Of a stretch of 64,000 bases of DNA, positions 43,629 to 52,815 are shown piece by piece. The DNA comes from Clostridia bacterium (lineage in GTDB: Bacteria > Bacillota > Clostridia > Acetivibrionales > DSM-27016): NCBI GenBank assembly GCA_026414765.1, contig JAOAIJ010000009.1, positions 62,001-126,000 of the forward strand, given 5' to 3'. The position numbers and the translations under genes were made by a program. A model generated the notes under the pieces. It did no database searches. It saw only the letters and a list, made by a program, of their open reading frames with translations, and was not told the origin of the DNA. How positions within the stretch are numbered: position 1 is the stretch's first letter; each line of letters opens with the position of its first letter.

Positions 43629-45761
43629 ATGTCCGATAACGAAATAAAAAAATCATATGAGAACAGTGCTGAAAGAATGGAAGGCAGTGAAAAAACACTT
43701 GCATCAACCTTAACTCCTTCCGATACTAACGATCCTGCTTTTCATGAAGATATTCACCAAAAGGTAAAAGTAGATTATGAAAAAATAAAAAAGTCGCCAC
43801 CGATGGAAGAAATCCATAAATGGCAGCGTGAACACATTAAAAAGGCAGATCAGTCAAAAGAAGGATATCCTCTGAATGTAATCATTGACCCTGCCATGAG
43901 AGAAATGTACCAGGCAGTGCATGATTCAGGAATGACTAACGTATTTGACCGTTTCAGCCAGCAACAACCAATTCAATGCAAATTCTGCATAGAAGGCCTT
44001 TCATGCCAGTTATGTGCCAACGGCCCATGCCGCATAAGTTCCAAAACCCCGCGAGGCACTTGTGGAGTAGATGCACACACAATGGTGTCAAGGAACTTTG
44101 TTTACAGGCATGTTACAATAGGCACATCTGCCAATATATTTCACTGCCACCAAGCTGCAAGAACATTAAGGGCGGCTGGCGAAAAGCCTGAGAGCGGACT
44201 TAAGATAAGAGATTCCGAAAAACTTAAGAAATATGCTGAAATGGCCGGATTGGATAGCAGCAAACCGGTTAATCAGCTGGCAATAGACTTTGCAGACTGG
44301 GTTATAGAGGATATACACAAACCTTTTCACACCCCTTCTTCTGCAGTGGAAGCCTTTGCTCCTGCAATGCGCAAGGAGCTATGGAGAAAACTGGATTTAT
44401 TTCCCGGAGGAGGATATAGCGAGGTTGCTTTTGCACAAACCCAGTGCATGACAAATTTCACATCAGACCCTGTCGAATTCCTGTTAAGAAGCGTAAGGTT
44501 AGGCGTCGCAAATGAATATCAGGGTTTATTCCTGCTGGATATATTACAGGAAATACTTATGGGCACGCAGGAAATCTCAATGAAAAAGCAAAATATGGGA
44601 CTCTTAAAAGAAAACATGATTAATATTGTTACAAACGGACATATGCCTCTGCTTGCTCATGTAGCGATTGATCTGGCTTCAAGCGAAGAATGGCAGAATA
44701 AAGCAAAAGCTGCCGGCGCTGACGGCATACAAGTGCTGGGTCATGTCTGTGAAGGCCAGCAGCTTATCAACTATGAAGGCACACATAACCAAAAGGGTTA
44801 TGGAGGACAGGAAGGTGAATGGTTATCCCAGGAATACCTGCTTGCTACAGGCGTTGTAGACTTGTTTATGTTTGACTATAATTGCACAGTTCCTACTATG
44901 CCTCTTTTTGCAAAGCGCTTTGGAACAAAACTCTTGAGTACACACCCTGTAATAAAACTCCAGGGCACTGAAGCGCTGGATTTTATTCCGGAAAAGATGA
45001 GTGAACAGGCAGCCAAAGCACTGGAGAAGGCTATTGATTCCTTCAAACTGCGTAGATCGGAAAACAGAAAATCATATATTCCTCCTCACGTATCCGAGTG
45101 CATGACAGGCTTCAGTACTGAATCGGTAAAAAAAGCACTTGGCGGAAGTTTCAAGCCGCTGCTCGATCAGATAGCCGGTGGAAACATACGTGGAGTCGCA
45201 ACTATTGTAGGCTGCACTACAGCCCGGTACGGACAGGGTGGAAGTAATATATTCAAGATAACAAAAGGGTTGATAGAAAATAACATATTGGTCCTTTCCG
45301 GCGGCTGCACCTCCAGTGTTATGGAATATACAGGCCTTACCAATCCAAAGGCGGCAGATGAAGCCGGTGAAGGTCTGAAAGCTGTTTGCAAACAACTCGG
45401 TATACCTCCGGTCCTTACATATGGTGCATGTGTGGATATAGGAAAAATGACTCAGACAGCAAAGGAACTGGCGGATGCCCTAGGAGTGGATACCAATAAG
45501 CTTCCCTTAGTGATTGGCGCTCCCGAATACCTGGAGCAGAAAGCAGTAGCAGATGCATGTACAGCTGTTGCATTGGGTTGGCTGGTACATGTAGCACCTG
45601 TTCCTTCAATCACAGGGAGTGATGTTGTAGTAAAAACCCTGACCGAAACTACAGAAACTCTGGGCTTAGGCAAAGTAGTCGTTGAAATGGATGCAGAAAA
45701 AACCATACAAATATATAAGGATCATATAGAGAAAAAGAGAAAAGAATTGGGATTGAATTAG
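43629..45761 (+). CDS. cooS: Ni-containing carbon monoxide dehydrogenase catalytic subunit, divergent
   Basis: Oxidises CO to CO2 at a NiFeS C-cluster, or the reverse. The 710-residue product has B-cluster ligands C126, C129, C134 and C145. The D-cluster motif is C117-K-F-C120 (CX2C), with Ser125 where the usual second D-cluster Cys stands, the form linked with a 2Fe-2S D-cluster. C-cluster ligands appear conserved: TNGHMP (His), LGHVCEGQQ, FDYNCTVP, IVGCTTARYG, SGGCTSS and YGACVD, and catalytic Lys in LEQKAVADA. An N-terminal 90-residue extension precedes the domain. ATG 43629 follows GGAGATGAACAC. No cooF, cooC or acs genes are adjacent. Confidence 0.92.
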   Translation: MSDNEIKKSYENSAERMEGSEKTLASTLTPSDTNDPAFHEDIHQKVKVDYEKIKKSPPMEEIHKWQREHIKKADQSKEGYPLNVIIDPAMREMYQAVHDSGMTNVFDRFSQQQPIQCKFCIEGLSCQLCANGPCRISSKTPRGTCGVDAHTMVSRNFVYRHVTIGTSANIFHCHQAARTLRAAGEKPESGLKIRDSEKLKKYAEMAGLDSSKPVNQLAIDFADWVIEDIHKPFHTPSSAVEAFAPAMRKELWRKLDLFPGGGYSEVAFAQTQCMTNFTSDPVEFLLRSVRLGVANEYQGLFLLDILQEILMGTQEISMKKQNMGLLKENMINIVTNGHMPLLAHVAIDLASSEEWQNKAKAAGADGIQVLGHVCEGQQLINYEGTHNQKGYGGQEGEWLSQEYLLATGVVDLFMFDYNCTVPTMPLFAKRFGTKLLSTHPVIKLQGTEALDFIPEKMSEQAAKALEKAIDSFKLRRSENRKSYIPPHVSECMTGFSTESVKKALGGSFKPLLDQIAGGNIRGVATIVGCTTARYGQGGSNIFKITKGLIENNILVLSGGCTSSVMEYTGLTNPKAADEAGEGLKAVCKQLGIPPVLTYGACVDIGKMTQTAKELADALGVDTNKLPLVIGAPEYLEQKAVADACTAVALGWLVHVAPVPSITGSDVVVKTLTETTETLGLGKVVVEMDAEKTIQIYKDHIEKKRKELGLN

Positions 45762-45770
45762 TTCTACAAG

Positions 45771-45827
45771 AAACAGGGACACTACCCGGTATAAATTTAA
45801 CTTTTAAAGAATAGTGCCCCTGTTTTT
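45771..45827. terminator. Terminator between cooS and the PAP2 gene
   Basis: AAACAGGGACACTA (45771-45784) pairs with TAGTGCCCCTGTTT (45812-45825), one mismatch, followed by T residues on the plus strand. It overlaps the stop codon of the convergent PAP2 gene. Confidence 0.75.
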
Positions 45828-46698
45828 ATTCAATTGAACCAACTGATTTATTTCCCCCTGACAGGTTTGTTCTCAACATATACTTAAAAAGTATGGGGGC
45901 CAGAACTGTAACCCACAGTCCCATTAAGAAATATCTGAGAAAGTTGCATATGAGCCAATCGGGAAGTAAGGCTTTGACTCCGGATTTTATGCACACAATT
46001 ACAGAAATGCCGATAACAAACTTTAATATCTGCCGTATAAAAGTAGCCCTGGTTTCATACCGTATAAAGTACAAATCAGCAACATAGCCTAAAATGAAGC
46101 TGCATACTACACCTGCAGCCTTATAGTAATCAGCAGAACTAAAAAACAGCATACCCGCCAAAACCGGTATCATTAATAAAAGCACCATATGCTTCCTTTT
46201 GCTTTTTTCATGCAACTCAAATATCCTGTTTGAAATGATTACTATTACTATACCAAATACGGCTCCTGCAACAACATCCTGAGGCCAATGCACTCCCAGA
46301 TATACTCTGGAGAGAGCAACCAGAGTTATTGCAATAGCCCCGGCAATATAAACCCCTTTCTTCCTCACCTCCAACATTACTGAGGTCCAGAAGGACGCAG
46401 CAGATTCTGTATGTCCGCTGGGGAATGAATAGCCTGTAGCTGTTTCGGTCCATAATGAGAAAATTCCGGGCTGCCCTATCGGCCTCTGGACTGCCAGTAA
46501 TTCCTTAATTGAGCTGTTTATAGCTCCATTCATCATAAACGCAAAAGCCAGTTTATATGCAAATCTTTTATTTACACACCAGAAGGTAAAGGTTATTACT
46601 ATAATAAAGAATGTATCCTCCCCCAGCATAGTAAACAAGATAAAAATACGATCCAGTATTGGGTTTGAAAACTGCTGTAAAAATTTTATCACTTCCAC
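45826..46698 (-). CDS. PAP2-family membrane phosphatase
   Basis: Integral membrane phosphatase, about 290 residues, with the three PAP2 motifs: KELLAVQRPIG (K-x6-RP), YSFPSGHTESAASF (PSGH) and SRVYLGVHWPQDVVAG (SR-x5-H-x3-D). Substrates of this group include undecaprenyl pyrophosphate and phosphatidylglycerophosphate; the exact one is open. The start is best placed at GTG 46696-46698, eight bases after GGAGG; a TTG 15 bases earlier overlaps that site. Confidence 0.88.
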   Translation of the reverse strand: MEVIKFLQQFSNPILDRIFILFTMLGEDTFFIIVITFTFWCVNKRFAYKLAFAFMMNGAINSSIKELLAVQRPIGQPGIFSLWTETATGYSFPSGHTESAASFWTSVMLEVRKKGVYIAGAIAITLVALSRVYLGVHWPQDVVAGAVFGIVIVIISNRIFELHEKSKRKHMVLLLMIPVLAGMLFFSSADYYKAAGVVCSFILGYVADLYFIRYETRATFIRQILKFVIGISVIVCIKSGVKALLPDWLICNFLRYFLMGLWVTVLAPILFKYMLRTNLSGGNKSVGSIE

Positions 46699-46722
46699 CT
46701 TACTATCCTCCAACCTCGCCTG

Positions 46723-47556
46723 TTATGCGATTTTTCTCTTCAAAAAGAAGGTTGCAAAATAAAATCCTGCTGAAATGAGTACTATGGTAGCACCTGTAGC
46801 AGTACCCCAGTAATACGAAAGAATAAGGCCGGAAACTCCTGATATAATGGCTATAAGCAAGGATATTACATGGTACTGCCGGACATTTCCGGAAATATTA
46901 CGTGCCGCTGCCGCAGGTAAAACCAAAAGCGAATTTATAATCAACAAGCCCACCCATTGAATAGATATCGTTACAATAACAGCAATGATAACAGTAAAGA
47001 CGATTTCCATCAGCTGTACATTCAGCCCTCTGCTGCTCGCAAGCGACTGGTTTATGCTCACAATCATAAGCTTATTGAATATAAAAATCCAAAAAAACAT
47101 TACAACACATAATACAATAAACAAAAGCAAAATGTCAAAGGCTGTGATACTTAAAATATCCCCTATCAGATACTTCTGCAAATTTGCAGAGTTCTTCAGT
47201 ATTATCACAAGTCCGAGCGAAATGGCAATAGAAGAGAATACTCCTATTACAGTATCAGTCGAAGCAGTATTTGCATTCTTGAAAACTACTATAAACACTG
47301 CAAATATAGCAGAAAAGACTATCATGGAAAGCAGGGGGCTTTTTACCCCAAGTATGACTCCTATACCTACCCCGGTGAGTGTAGAATGTCCTATAGAATC
47401 GGAAAAGAATGCCATCCTGTTATTGACTATCATTGTGCTTAAAATGCCGAAAACCGGTGTTATTATCAAAACAGCCAGAAGTGCATTTTTCATAAATTCA
47501 TATTGTGTCCACTCAAAGGGTAGAAACGTGTTTACCAATGCATACCAGATATCCAT
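46723..47556 (-). CDS. znuB: Zinc/manganese-type ABC transporter permease
   Basis: ABC-3 family permease, 277 residues, about eight helices, with the conserved MAFFSDSIGHSTLTGVGIG, PLLSMIVFSAIFAVFIVVFK and VQWVGLLIINSLLVLPAAAA-type segments. Its ATG (47554-47556) overlaps the znuC stop (TGATG). Last gene of znuA-znuC-znuB. The metal is most likely zinc, judged from the His-rich binding protein and the Fur-type box upstream. Confidence 0.9.
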   Translation of the reverse strand: MDIWYALVNTFLPFEWTQYEFMKNALLAVLIITPVFGILSTMIVNNRMAFFSDSIGHSTLTGVGIGVILGVKSPLLSMIVFSAIFAVFIVVFKNANTASTDTVIGVFSSIAISLGLVIILKNSANLQKYLIGDILSITAFDILLLFIVLCVVMFFWIFIFNKLMIVSINQSLASSRGLNVQLMEIVFTVIIAVIVTISIQWVGLLIINSLLVLPAAAARNISGNVRQYHVISLLIAIISGVSGLILSYYWGTATGATIVLISAGFYFATFFLKRKIA

Positions 47557-48353
47557 CAATCCTCACTACCACCTTTTCTTTTTTCAGCATCTGCCGGATG
47601 AAAATACCCAAAGGTTTCAACTGCACGGGGATGGCTGAATACTTCCTTCGGGCTGCCGCTGCAAATAATAGTCCTGTTTAGAAATATCACATGGTCAGCA
47701 AACTTGGAAACCAGTGGCAAATCATGTGAAACCAGTATGATCGTCATATCATAGCTCTTCCTTAGCTCGGAAACAGTATTGTAGAACATTTCCATTCCGC
47801 AGTAATCAATGCCGGAAACAGGTTCGTCCAACAGCAGTATATCCGGCACAGGATCGAGAGCCAGAGCCAGCAGTACTCTCTGCAGCTCACCCCCTGACAG
47901 CGCACCCAGCTTCCTGTCTATGGCATATTCTGCCTGCACTCTTTCAAGAGCATCAGAAACGCTACTGCGGAGTTTTTTACTGCGAGAAAGCCATACAGGT
48001 ATTTTTGATTTGCATGCAGCAAACAAATCTAGTACACTGACGGGCGAGCTTCTGTCAAAACTGAGCTGCTGGGGAACATACCCTATTACTGGATGCCCCG
48101 TATGAACACCTTTTTCATCTAAAAATTTCAGTTCGCCCTTATGCTTTATTTCTCCAAGCACTGCTTTAAGCAAAGTACTCTTTCCTGCTCCGTTAGGCCC
48201 TATTAAAGCTGTAAGCTCCCCGCAGTGAATGTGAATGTTTATATCATCCAGTATCCTGGTTCCTCCTCTTATTACACTGAAATCCTCAATCTTAGTGCAA
48301 CAAAGCCCACAGGATTTGCTGTTTTTGTTATTAGAAGATATATTGTTTGTCAT
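47556..48353 (-). CDS. znuC: Zinc/manganese-type ABC transporter ATPase
   Basis: A 265-residue ATPase energising the metal importer. Walker A is GPNGAGKSTLLKAVLG, signature LSGGELQRVLLALAL, Walker B ILLLDEPVSGID, and switch His in VSHDLPL. The start ATG overlaps the znuA stop (ATGA), indicating translational coupling. A Cys-rich N-terminus (KSCGLCCTKIED) is unusual for the family and could touch metal. Confidence 0.93.
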   Translation of the reverse strand: MTNNISSNNKNSKSCGLCCTKIEDFSVIRGGTRILDDINIHIHCGELTALIGPNGAGKSTLLKAVLGEIKHKGELKFLDEKGVHTGHPVIGYVPQQLSFDRSSPVSVLDLFAACKSKIPVWLSRSKKLRSSVSDALERVQAEYAIDRKLGALSGGELQRVLLALALDPVPDILLLDEPVSGIDYCGMEMFYNTVSELRKSYDMTIILVSHDLPLVSKFADHVIFLNRTIICSGSPKEVFSHPRAVETFGYFHPADAEKRKGGSED

Positions 48354-49291
48354 TTCAGTGCCTCTCGTAATACATCCAGGTTTTTATCCATTATTTTTAT
48401 ATAAGCATCGGTATCGCCGTTTGCTTCCCCAGTAACTGCAGGGTCGAGAGTGAATACTTTCGCCCCCGTCTCCCGCGAAATAGTCTCAGCGGCTCCGGAA
48501 GAATACTGTGGCTCAGCAAACAAAGCCTTTATATTATTCTTCCTGACAGTTTCTATGGTATCTTTAAGCTCCTGCGCGCTTGGATCAGACCCCGGTTCTC
48601 TTTCAATAACTGCCGCTATATCAAGGACGAATTCTTTGGCGAAATATGTAAATGCTTCATGGAAAGTCACAATCCTTCTGTTTTTCAAATCCTTAAGAGC
48701 TTTATGCATCTTTTCTTTTTGCTCTTCAAGCCTCTTTACATATGCCTCAGTATTGGCCTTATATCCCGATTCGTTGTCAGGATCATATTCAGCCAGCTTT
48801 CTTCCAATGTTTTGAACCTGCTGAATTGCCTTTGATATACTTACCCATACGTGAGGATTCACTTCTTCAATATGTTCTTCAGCTTTTTCGGTATCTTCAT
48901 GGTTATGTTTTTCTTCAAGAAGCTCTATACCCTCCGAAGCCTCTATTACCTTCAGGTCTGGAAGCTGTTTTGTGACCTTGTCCATAAAAGCTTCAATCCC
49001 GGCACCGTTTATAACAAATATCTGTGCATCGTTCAAGGTTTTCATATTATCGGTAGTCAAGGAATAATCATGAAGACATCCTTTTTGTGGCTCTGTCAGG
49101 TTTACAACTTTTATTCCGGGAATATCCTTGACAACATTAATTGTATGAACATACACCGGATAAAAAGACGTCACTATTGTAAGCTTATTGCTGCCGGCTG
49201 CGGGCTCTGACTCCATTTTCTGACCGCATCCTGCCATAAGTATAATAATAGTAGTTATCAAAACACATAAATTGAACTTTTTGAGTCTCAT
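48350..49291 (-). CDS. znuA: Zinc-type ABC transporter binding lipoprotein
   Basis: Extracellular metal-binding protein of the A-1 cluster, 313 residues. A lipoprotein signal ends in ILMAGC. Metal ligands are expected in LHDYSLTTDN, NPHVWVS, TFHEAFTYFAKEF and the C-terminal Asp. A His/Glu-rich loop (EEKHNHEDTEKAEEHIEEVN) near residue 120 is characteristic of zinc rather than manganese binders. Start ATG 49289-49291 follows GGGGAGGATATAA. Confidence 0.93.
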   Translation of the reverse strand: MRLKKFNLCVLITTIIILMAGCGQKMESEPAAGSNKLTIVTSFYPVYVHTINVVKDIPGIKVVNLTEPQKGCLHDYSLTTDNMKTLNDAQIFVINGAGIEAFMDKVTKQLPDLKVIEASEGIELLEEKHNHEDTEKAEEHIEEVNPHVWVSISKAIQQVQNIGRKLAEYDPDNESGYKANTEAYVKRLEEQKEKMHKALKDLKNRRIVTFHEAFTYFAKEFVLDIAAVIEREPGSDPSAQELKDTIETVRKNNIKALFAEPQYSSGAAETISRETGAKVFTLDPAVTGEANGDTDAYIKIMDKNLDVLREALK

Positions 49292-49324
49292 TTATATCCT
49301 CCCCAGAAATATATCGGTAACTTT

Positions 49325-49349
49325 AATGCAAATCATTTGCATTTGCATT
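49325..49349 (-). promoter_or_regulatory. Fur-family (probable Zur) operator upstream of znuA
   Basis: AATGCAAAT-C-ATTTGCATT (49325-49343) is a perfect 19-bp 9-1-9 palindrome, and a second overlapping ATTTGCATT half ends at 49349. A TATAAT on the minus strand (49353-49358) puts the start inside this box, so a zinc-loaded repressor would block transcription. The zinc assignment comes from the gene downstream. Confidence 0.7.
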
Positions 49350-49603
49350 AATATTATATACCAATATTATAAATTTAAAAACTATTCAATAAATTTTTTT
49401 TACAGAAATTACCCATTTTTTATAAATAAATTCTTACCCTCAAATTGACTTATTATCCTTATATAGTAGGAAAATAAAATAGTTTTTTCCTGGAAGAAAA
49501 AGTGTAAATATTTTTTAGAAATGACAATGCTCATACAAAGGCTATATTCCGACATTCTGTGACCTAATTCGCTTTAAAGCAATTTATGTACTAAATTAAG
49601 TTC

Positions 49604-49632
49604 TTGATTTTCTATATATTGTGAAATATAAT
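49604..49632 (+). promoter_or_regulatory. Sigma-A type promoter of nrdDG
   Basis: TTGATT (49604-49609), 17 bases, TATAAT (49627-49632). The spacer contains the first NrdR box. The rest of 49359-49603 holds no feature I can name. Confidence 0.75.
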
Positions 49633-49655
49633 ATTCTATGCACAAGATATAGTGG
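49609..49655 (+). promoter_or_regulatory. Tandem NrdR boxes
   Basis: The known NrdR box core is CwAtATaTwG. CTATATATTG (49612-49621) fits fully and CAAGATATAG (49643-49652) fits with one deviation. The two are exactly 31 bp apart, three helical turns, as in characterised NrdR pairs. The first lies between -35 and -10, the second over the expected start. Confidence 0.75.
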
Positions 49656-49765
49656 AAACTATATCTAACATGGCCATCATTATGCAATATAATAATAGCA
49701 GCATCTTCGCAACAGCCTGATCTAAACAAAAGAGAAAGTCTTTCAATTCGAGGGGGTAATTTACA

Positions 49766-52090
49766 ATGATCACAAAAATCAGAAAAAGGGATGGAAGAGA
49801 AGTACCTTTCAACATTGAGAAAATAGCTAATGCTATTTTTAAAGCAGCAGGAGCGACAGGAGGTAAAAACTACGATACTGCACTCAAGCTGGCCGAAAGG
49901 ACAATTGAATATCTTGAGACCAAGCTGGATAAAAGAACCCCAACTGTCGAGGAAATTCAAGATGCTGTAGAACAGGTACTTATTGAAACCGGACATGCAC
50001 GCACTGCTAAGGAATTTATCCTCTACAGGGCTGAAAGGACCCGTGTCAGAGAAATGAACACCCGACTGATGAAAGTGTTTGAAGATCTGACATTCAAAGA
50101 AGCAAAGGATAATGATACTAAACGTGAAAATGCAAATATTGATGGCGATACGGCAATGGGTACCATGTTGAAGTACGGGTCTGAAGGTGCTAAGCAGTTT
50201 TATGAAATGTATATACTGAAACCCGAGCATTCAAAAGCCCATAAAGAGGGCGATATACATATACACGATATGGACTTCCTTACACTTACCACTACCTGCT
50301 GTCAGATTGACATACTGAGCCTGTTCAAGGGAGGCTTCAGTACAGGCCACGGTCATCTAAGGGAGCCAAACGATATACACAGTTATTCTGCATTGGCGTG
50401 TATTGCCATACAGTCAAATCAAAACGACCAGCATGGAGGACAAAGTATCCCTAATTTTGATTATGGAATGGCACCCGGAGTTGCTAAAACCTTTGCCAAG
50501 CTGTACAAGCAGAATATGATTAAAGCTTTGGAATTGCTGACTGATAAGTCTGATGTGGAATCTTTTGTTAAAAACATGTTTAAGGAATTGGAAGAAAAAC
50601 ACGGACTGACTCCTGCATTAAGCATTTCAGATCAATTCATCAAGCTTGAGAGTAATTATCTCACTGAATATATAAAGGATGAAGCTGTTGTACAAAAAGC
50701 TCAAAGCTTCACCCGGGAAAAGGCAGAAGCAGAAACTAACAGAAATACATACCAGGCTATGGAGGCATTTGTTCACAACCTGAATACCATGCACAGTAGG
50801 GCTGGAGCCCAAATCCCTTTCAGTTCGATAAACTATGGAATGGATGTGTCACCGGAAGGCAGACTGGTAATCAAAAACATACTTCTTGCTACTGAAGCCG
50901 GCCTTGGAAATGGTGAAACTCCCATTTTCCCAATACACATTTTCAGAGTAAAGGAAGGGGTAAATTATAACCCCGGTGAGCCTAATTATGACCTGTTCAA
51001 ACTGGCTTGCAGGGTAAGTGCCAAGAGGCTGTTCCCTAACTTCGCATTTTTGGATGCCCCATATAATCTAAAATACTATGTACCAGGAAAGCCCGAAAGC
51101 GAAATTGCATATATGGGCTGCAGAACAAGAGTAGTGGGCAACGTCCACGATCCAGACAGAGAGATCATATATGGAAGAGGCAATCTGAGCTTTACTACGA
51201 TAAATCTTCCAAAAATAGCTTTAAGAAGCAATAAGAACATTAATATATTCTTTGAAGAACTTGATAAAAAAATTGATCTTGTTATAAATCAGTTATTAGA
51301 GCGGTTTGAAATACAGGCACGTAAAAAGGTTAAAAACTATCCGTTTTTGATGGGACAGGGCATCTGGATCGATTCCGAAAAACTGAACTGGGAAGATGAA
51401 GTACGGGAGGTTCTTAAGCATGGCACTTTGACTACAGGTTTTATCGGACTTGCAGAATGCCTTAAGGCTTTGACCGGAAAGCACCATGGTGAATCTGAAG
51501 AATCCCAGAACCTTGGTATCGAGATCGTGGGCTATATGCGCAAACGTATGGATGAAGCCAGCCAAAAATATAATATGAATTTCACAGTAATTGCAACTCC
51601 TGCTGAAGGTACTGCGGGACGTTTTGTGAAGATGGACAGGGCTATTTTCGGAGAGATAGAGGGAGTTACGGACAGGGAATATTATACCAACAGCTTCCAC
51701 GTACCTGTTTACCATGAGATAAATGCCTTTGATAAGATCAAAATAGAAGCGCCCTATCACGAATTGACCAATGCCGGGCACATAACATATGTCGAGCTGG
51801 ACGGCGACCCTACAAATAATATACAGGCCTTTGAAAAGGTTGTAAGAGCCATGAAGGAGGCCGGTATAGGATATGGATCCATTAACCATCCTGTAGACCG
51901 TGACCCCGTATGCGGATACACCGGTATTATCGGAGATACTTGCCCTGCATGCGGCAGAAAGGAAGGAGAAATCAAGTTTGAAAGGATCAGACGCATCACT
52001 GGCTACCTTGTAGGCACACTTGACCGTTTCAATGACGCAAAAAGGGCGGAAGAAAGAGACAGGATAAAACATCTTGCCTGTTCTATTTAA
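49766..52090 (+). CDS. nrdD: Anaerobic (class III) ribonucleoside-triphosphate reductase
   Basis: Glycyl-radical enzyme reducing NTPs to dNTPs without oxygen, 774 residues. An ATP-cone is at about 1-90 (KIRKRDGREVPFNIEKIANA). The catalytic body includes HIHDMDFLTLTTTCCQID, NTMHSRAGAQIPFSSINYG and MGCRTRVVGNVHDPDREI. A C-terminal zinc site has PVCGYTGIIGDTCPACGRKE. The glycyl-radical loop is in RRITGYLVGTLDRFNDAKRA. ATG follows GAGGGGGTAATTTACA. Needs the activase NrdG encoded next. Confidence 0.96.
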   Translation: MITKIRKRDGREVPFNIEKIANAIFKAAGATGGKNYDTALKLAERTIEYLETKLDKRTPTVEEIQDAVEQVLIETGHARTAKEFILYRAERTRVREMNTRLMKVFEDLTFKEAKDNDTKRENANIDGDTAMGTMLKYGSEGAKQFYEMYILKPEHSKAHKEGDIHIHDMDFLTLTTTCCQIDILSLFKGGFSTGHGHLREPNDIHSYSALACIAIQSNQNDQHGGQSIPNFDYGMAPGVAKTFAKLYKQNMIKALELLTDKSDVESFVKNMFKELEEKHGLTPALSISDQFIKLESNYLTEYIKDEAVVQKAQSFTREKAEAETNRNTYQAMEAFVHNLNTMHSRAGAQIPFSSINYGMDVSPEGRLVIKNILLATEAGLGNGETPIFPIHIFRVKEGVNYNPGEPNYDLFKLACRVSAKRLFPNFAFLDAPYNLKYYVPGKPESEIAYMGCRTRVVGNVHDPDREIIYGRGNLSFTTINLPKIALRSNKNINIFFEELDKKIDLVINQLLERFEIQARKKVKNYPFLMGQGIWIDSEKLNWEDEVREVLKHGTLTTGFIGLAECLKALTGKHHGESEESQNLGIEIVGYMRKRMDEASQKYNMNFTVIATPAEGTAGRFVKMDRAIFGEIEGVTDREYYTNSFHVPVYHEINAFDKIKIEAPYHELTNAGHITYVELDGDPTNNIQAFEKVVRAMKEAGIGYGSINHPVDRDPVCGYTGIIGDTCPACGRKEGEIKFERIRRITGYLVGTLDRFNDAKRAEERDRIKHLACSI

Positions 52091-52218
52091 ATAAAAATCC
52101 AGTTAAATTTTAGCATGAAATGCCGATATTTTATTCAGGAAGAACATATAATACAGAAGGACTCGGTTCAAATCCGCGATATGCTTGACTATACATATGA
52201 TAAAAGGAATGATTTCAA

Positions 52219-52734
52219 ATGAGCACTGAATTAAGAGTTGCAGGTATCATAAAGGAATCTATAGTTGATGGTCCAGGTATACGAATGGTGGTATTTGCTC
52301 AGGGATGCAATCACAAGTGTCTGGGATGTCACAACCCTCATACCCACTCCTTTGTCGGAGGAACTGTAGTAAGTGTAGATTCACTGTTGGAACAGGCCAG
52401 AAGAAATCCTCTTCTGGATGGACTAACCTTCAGTGGAGGAGAGCCTTTTGAGCAGGCGGAAGCTTTTGCGGTACTCGCCCGTAAAGCAAAAGCGATGGGG
52501 TTAGGTATAATGACCTATACAGGGTATACTTATGAGTTTCTCACACAGCATTCAAATAAAAAGAATGCCTGGAGTGAACTGCTTAACGAAACAGATGTGC
52601 TAGTAGACGGCAGATTTGATATCCAGAAGAAAAACGCCCTTCTCAAATTCAGGGGCTCTACTAACCAGCGTATAATTGATTTGAAAAGGACCAGGATATA
52701 TAAGAATTTAATGCTGGCTGAAGATATAGGATAA
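52219..52734 (+). CDS. nrdG: Anaerobic ribonucleotide reductase activating protein
   Basis: Radical-SAM enzyme that places the glycyl radical on NrdD, 171 residues. The iron-sulfur motif is C-NHK-C-LG-C (AQGCNHKCLGCHNPHTHS), followed by the SAM-binding FSGGEPFEQ. ATG 52219 follows AAGGAATGATTTCAA. It lies 128 bases after nrdD and is closed by a terminator 12 bases on, so the two form one operon. Confidence 0.95.
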   Translation: MSTELRVAGIIKESIVDGPGIRMVVFAQGCNHKCLGCHNPHTHSFVGGTVVSVDSLLEQARRNPLLDGLTFSGGEPFEQAEAFAVLARKAKAMGLGIMTYTGYTYEFLTQHSNKKNAWSELLNETDVLVDGRFDIQKKNALLKFRGSTNQRIIDLKRTRIYKNLMLAEDIG

Positions 52735-52746
52735 TATTTCAGATAA

Positions 52747-52782
52747 AAAACAGGGGTACATATCATTATGTACCCCTGTTTT
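52747..52782 (+). terminator. Intrinsic terminator of nrdDG
   Basis: CAGGGGTACATA (52751-52762) pairs perfectly with TATGTACCCCTG (52767-52778), flanked by AAAA and TTTT. It can also serve the convergent metH. Confidence 0.9.
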
Positions 52783-52815
52783 GTTTATCTATCCTACTTT
52801 GACGATACCTGGTAT

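Noticed and set aside
49574-50230. 218-codon minus-strand frame
   Set aside because: Antisense to nrdD and its regulatory region.
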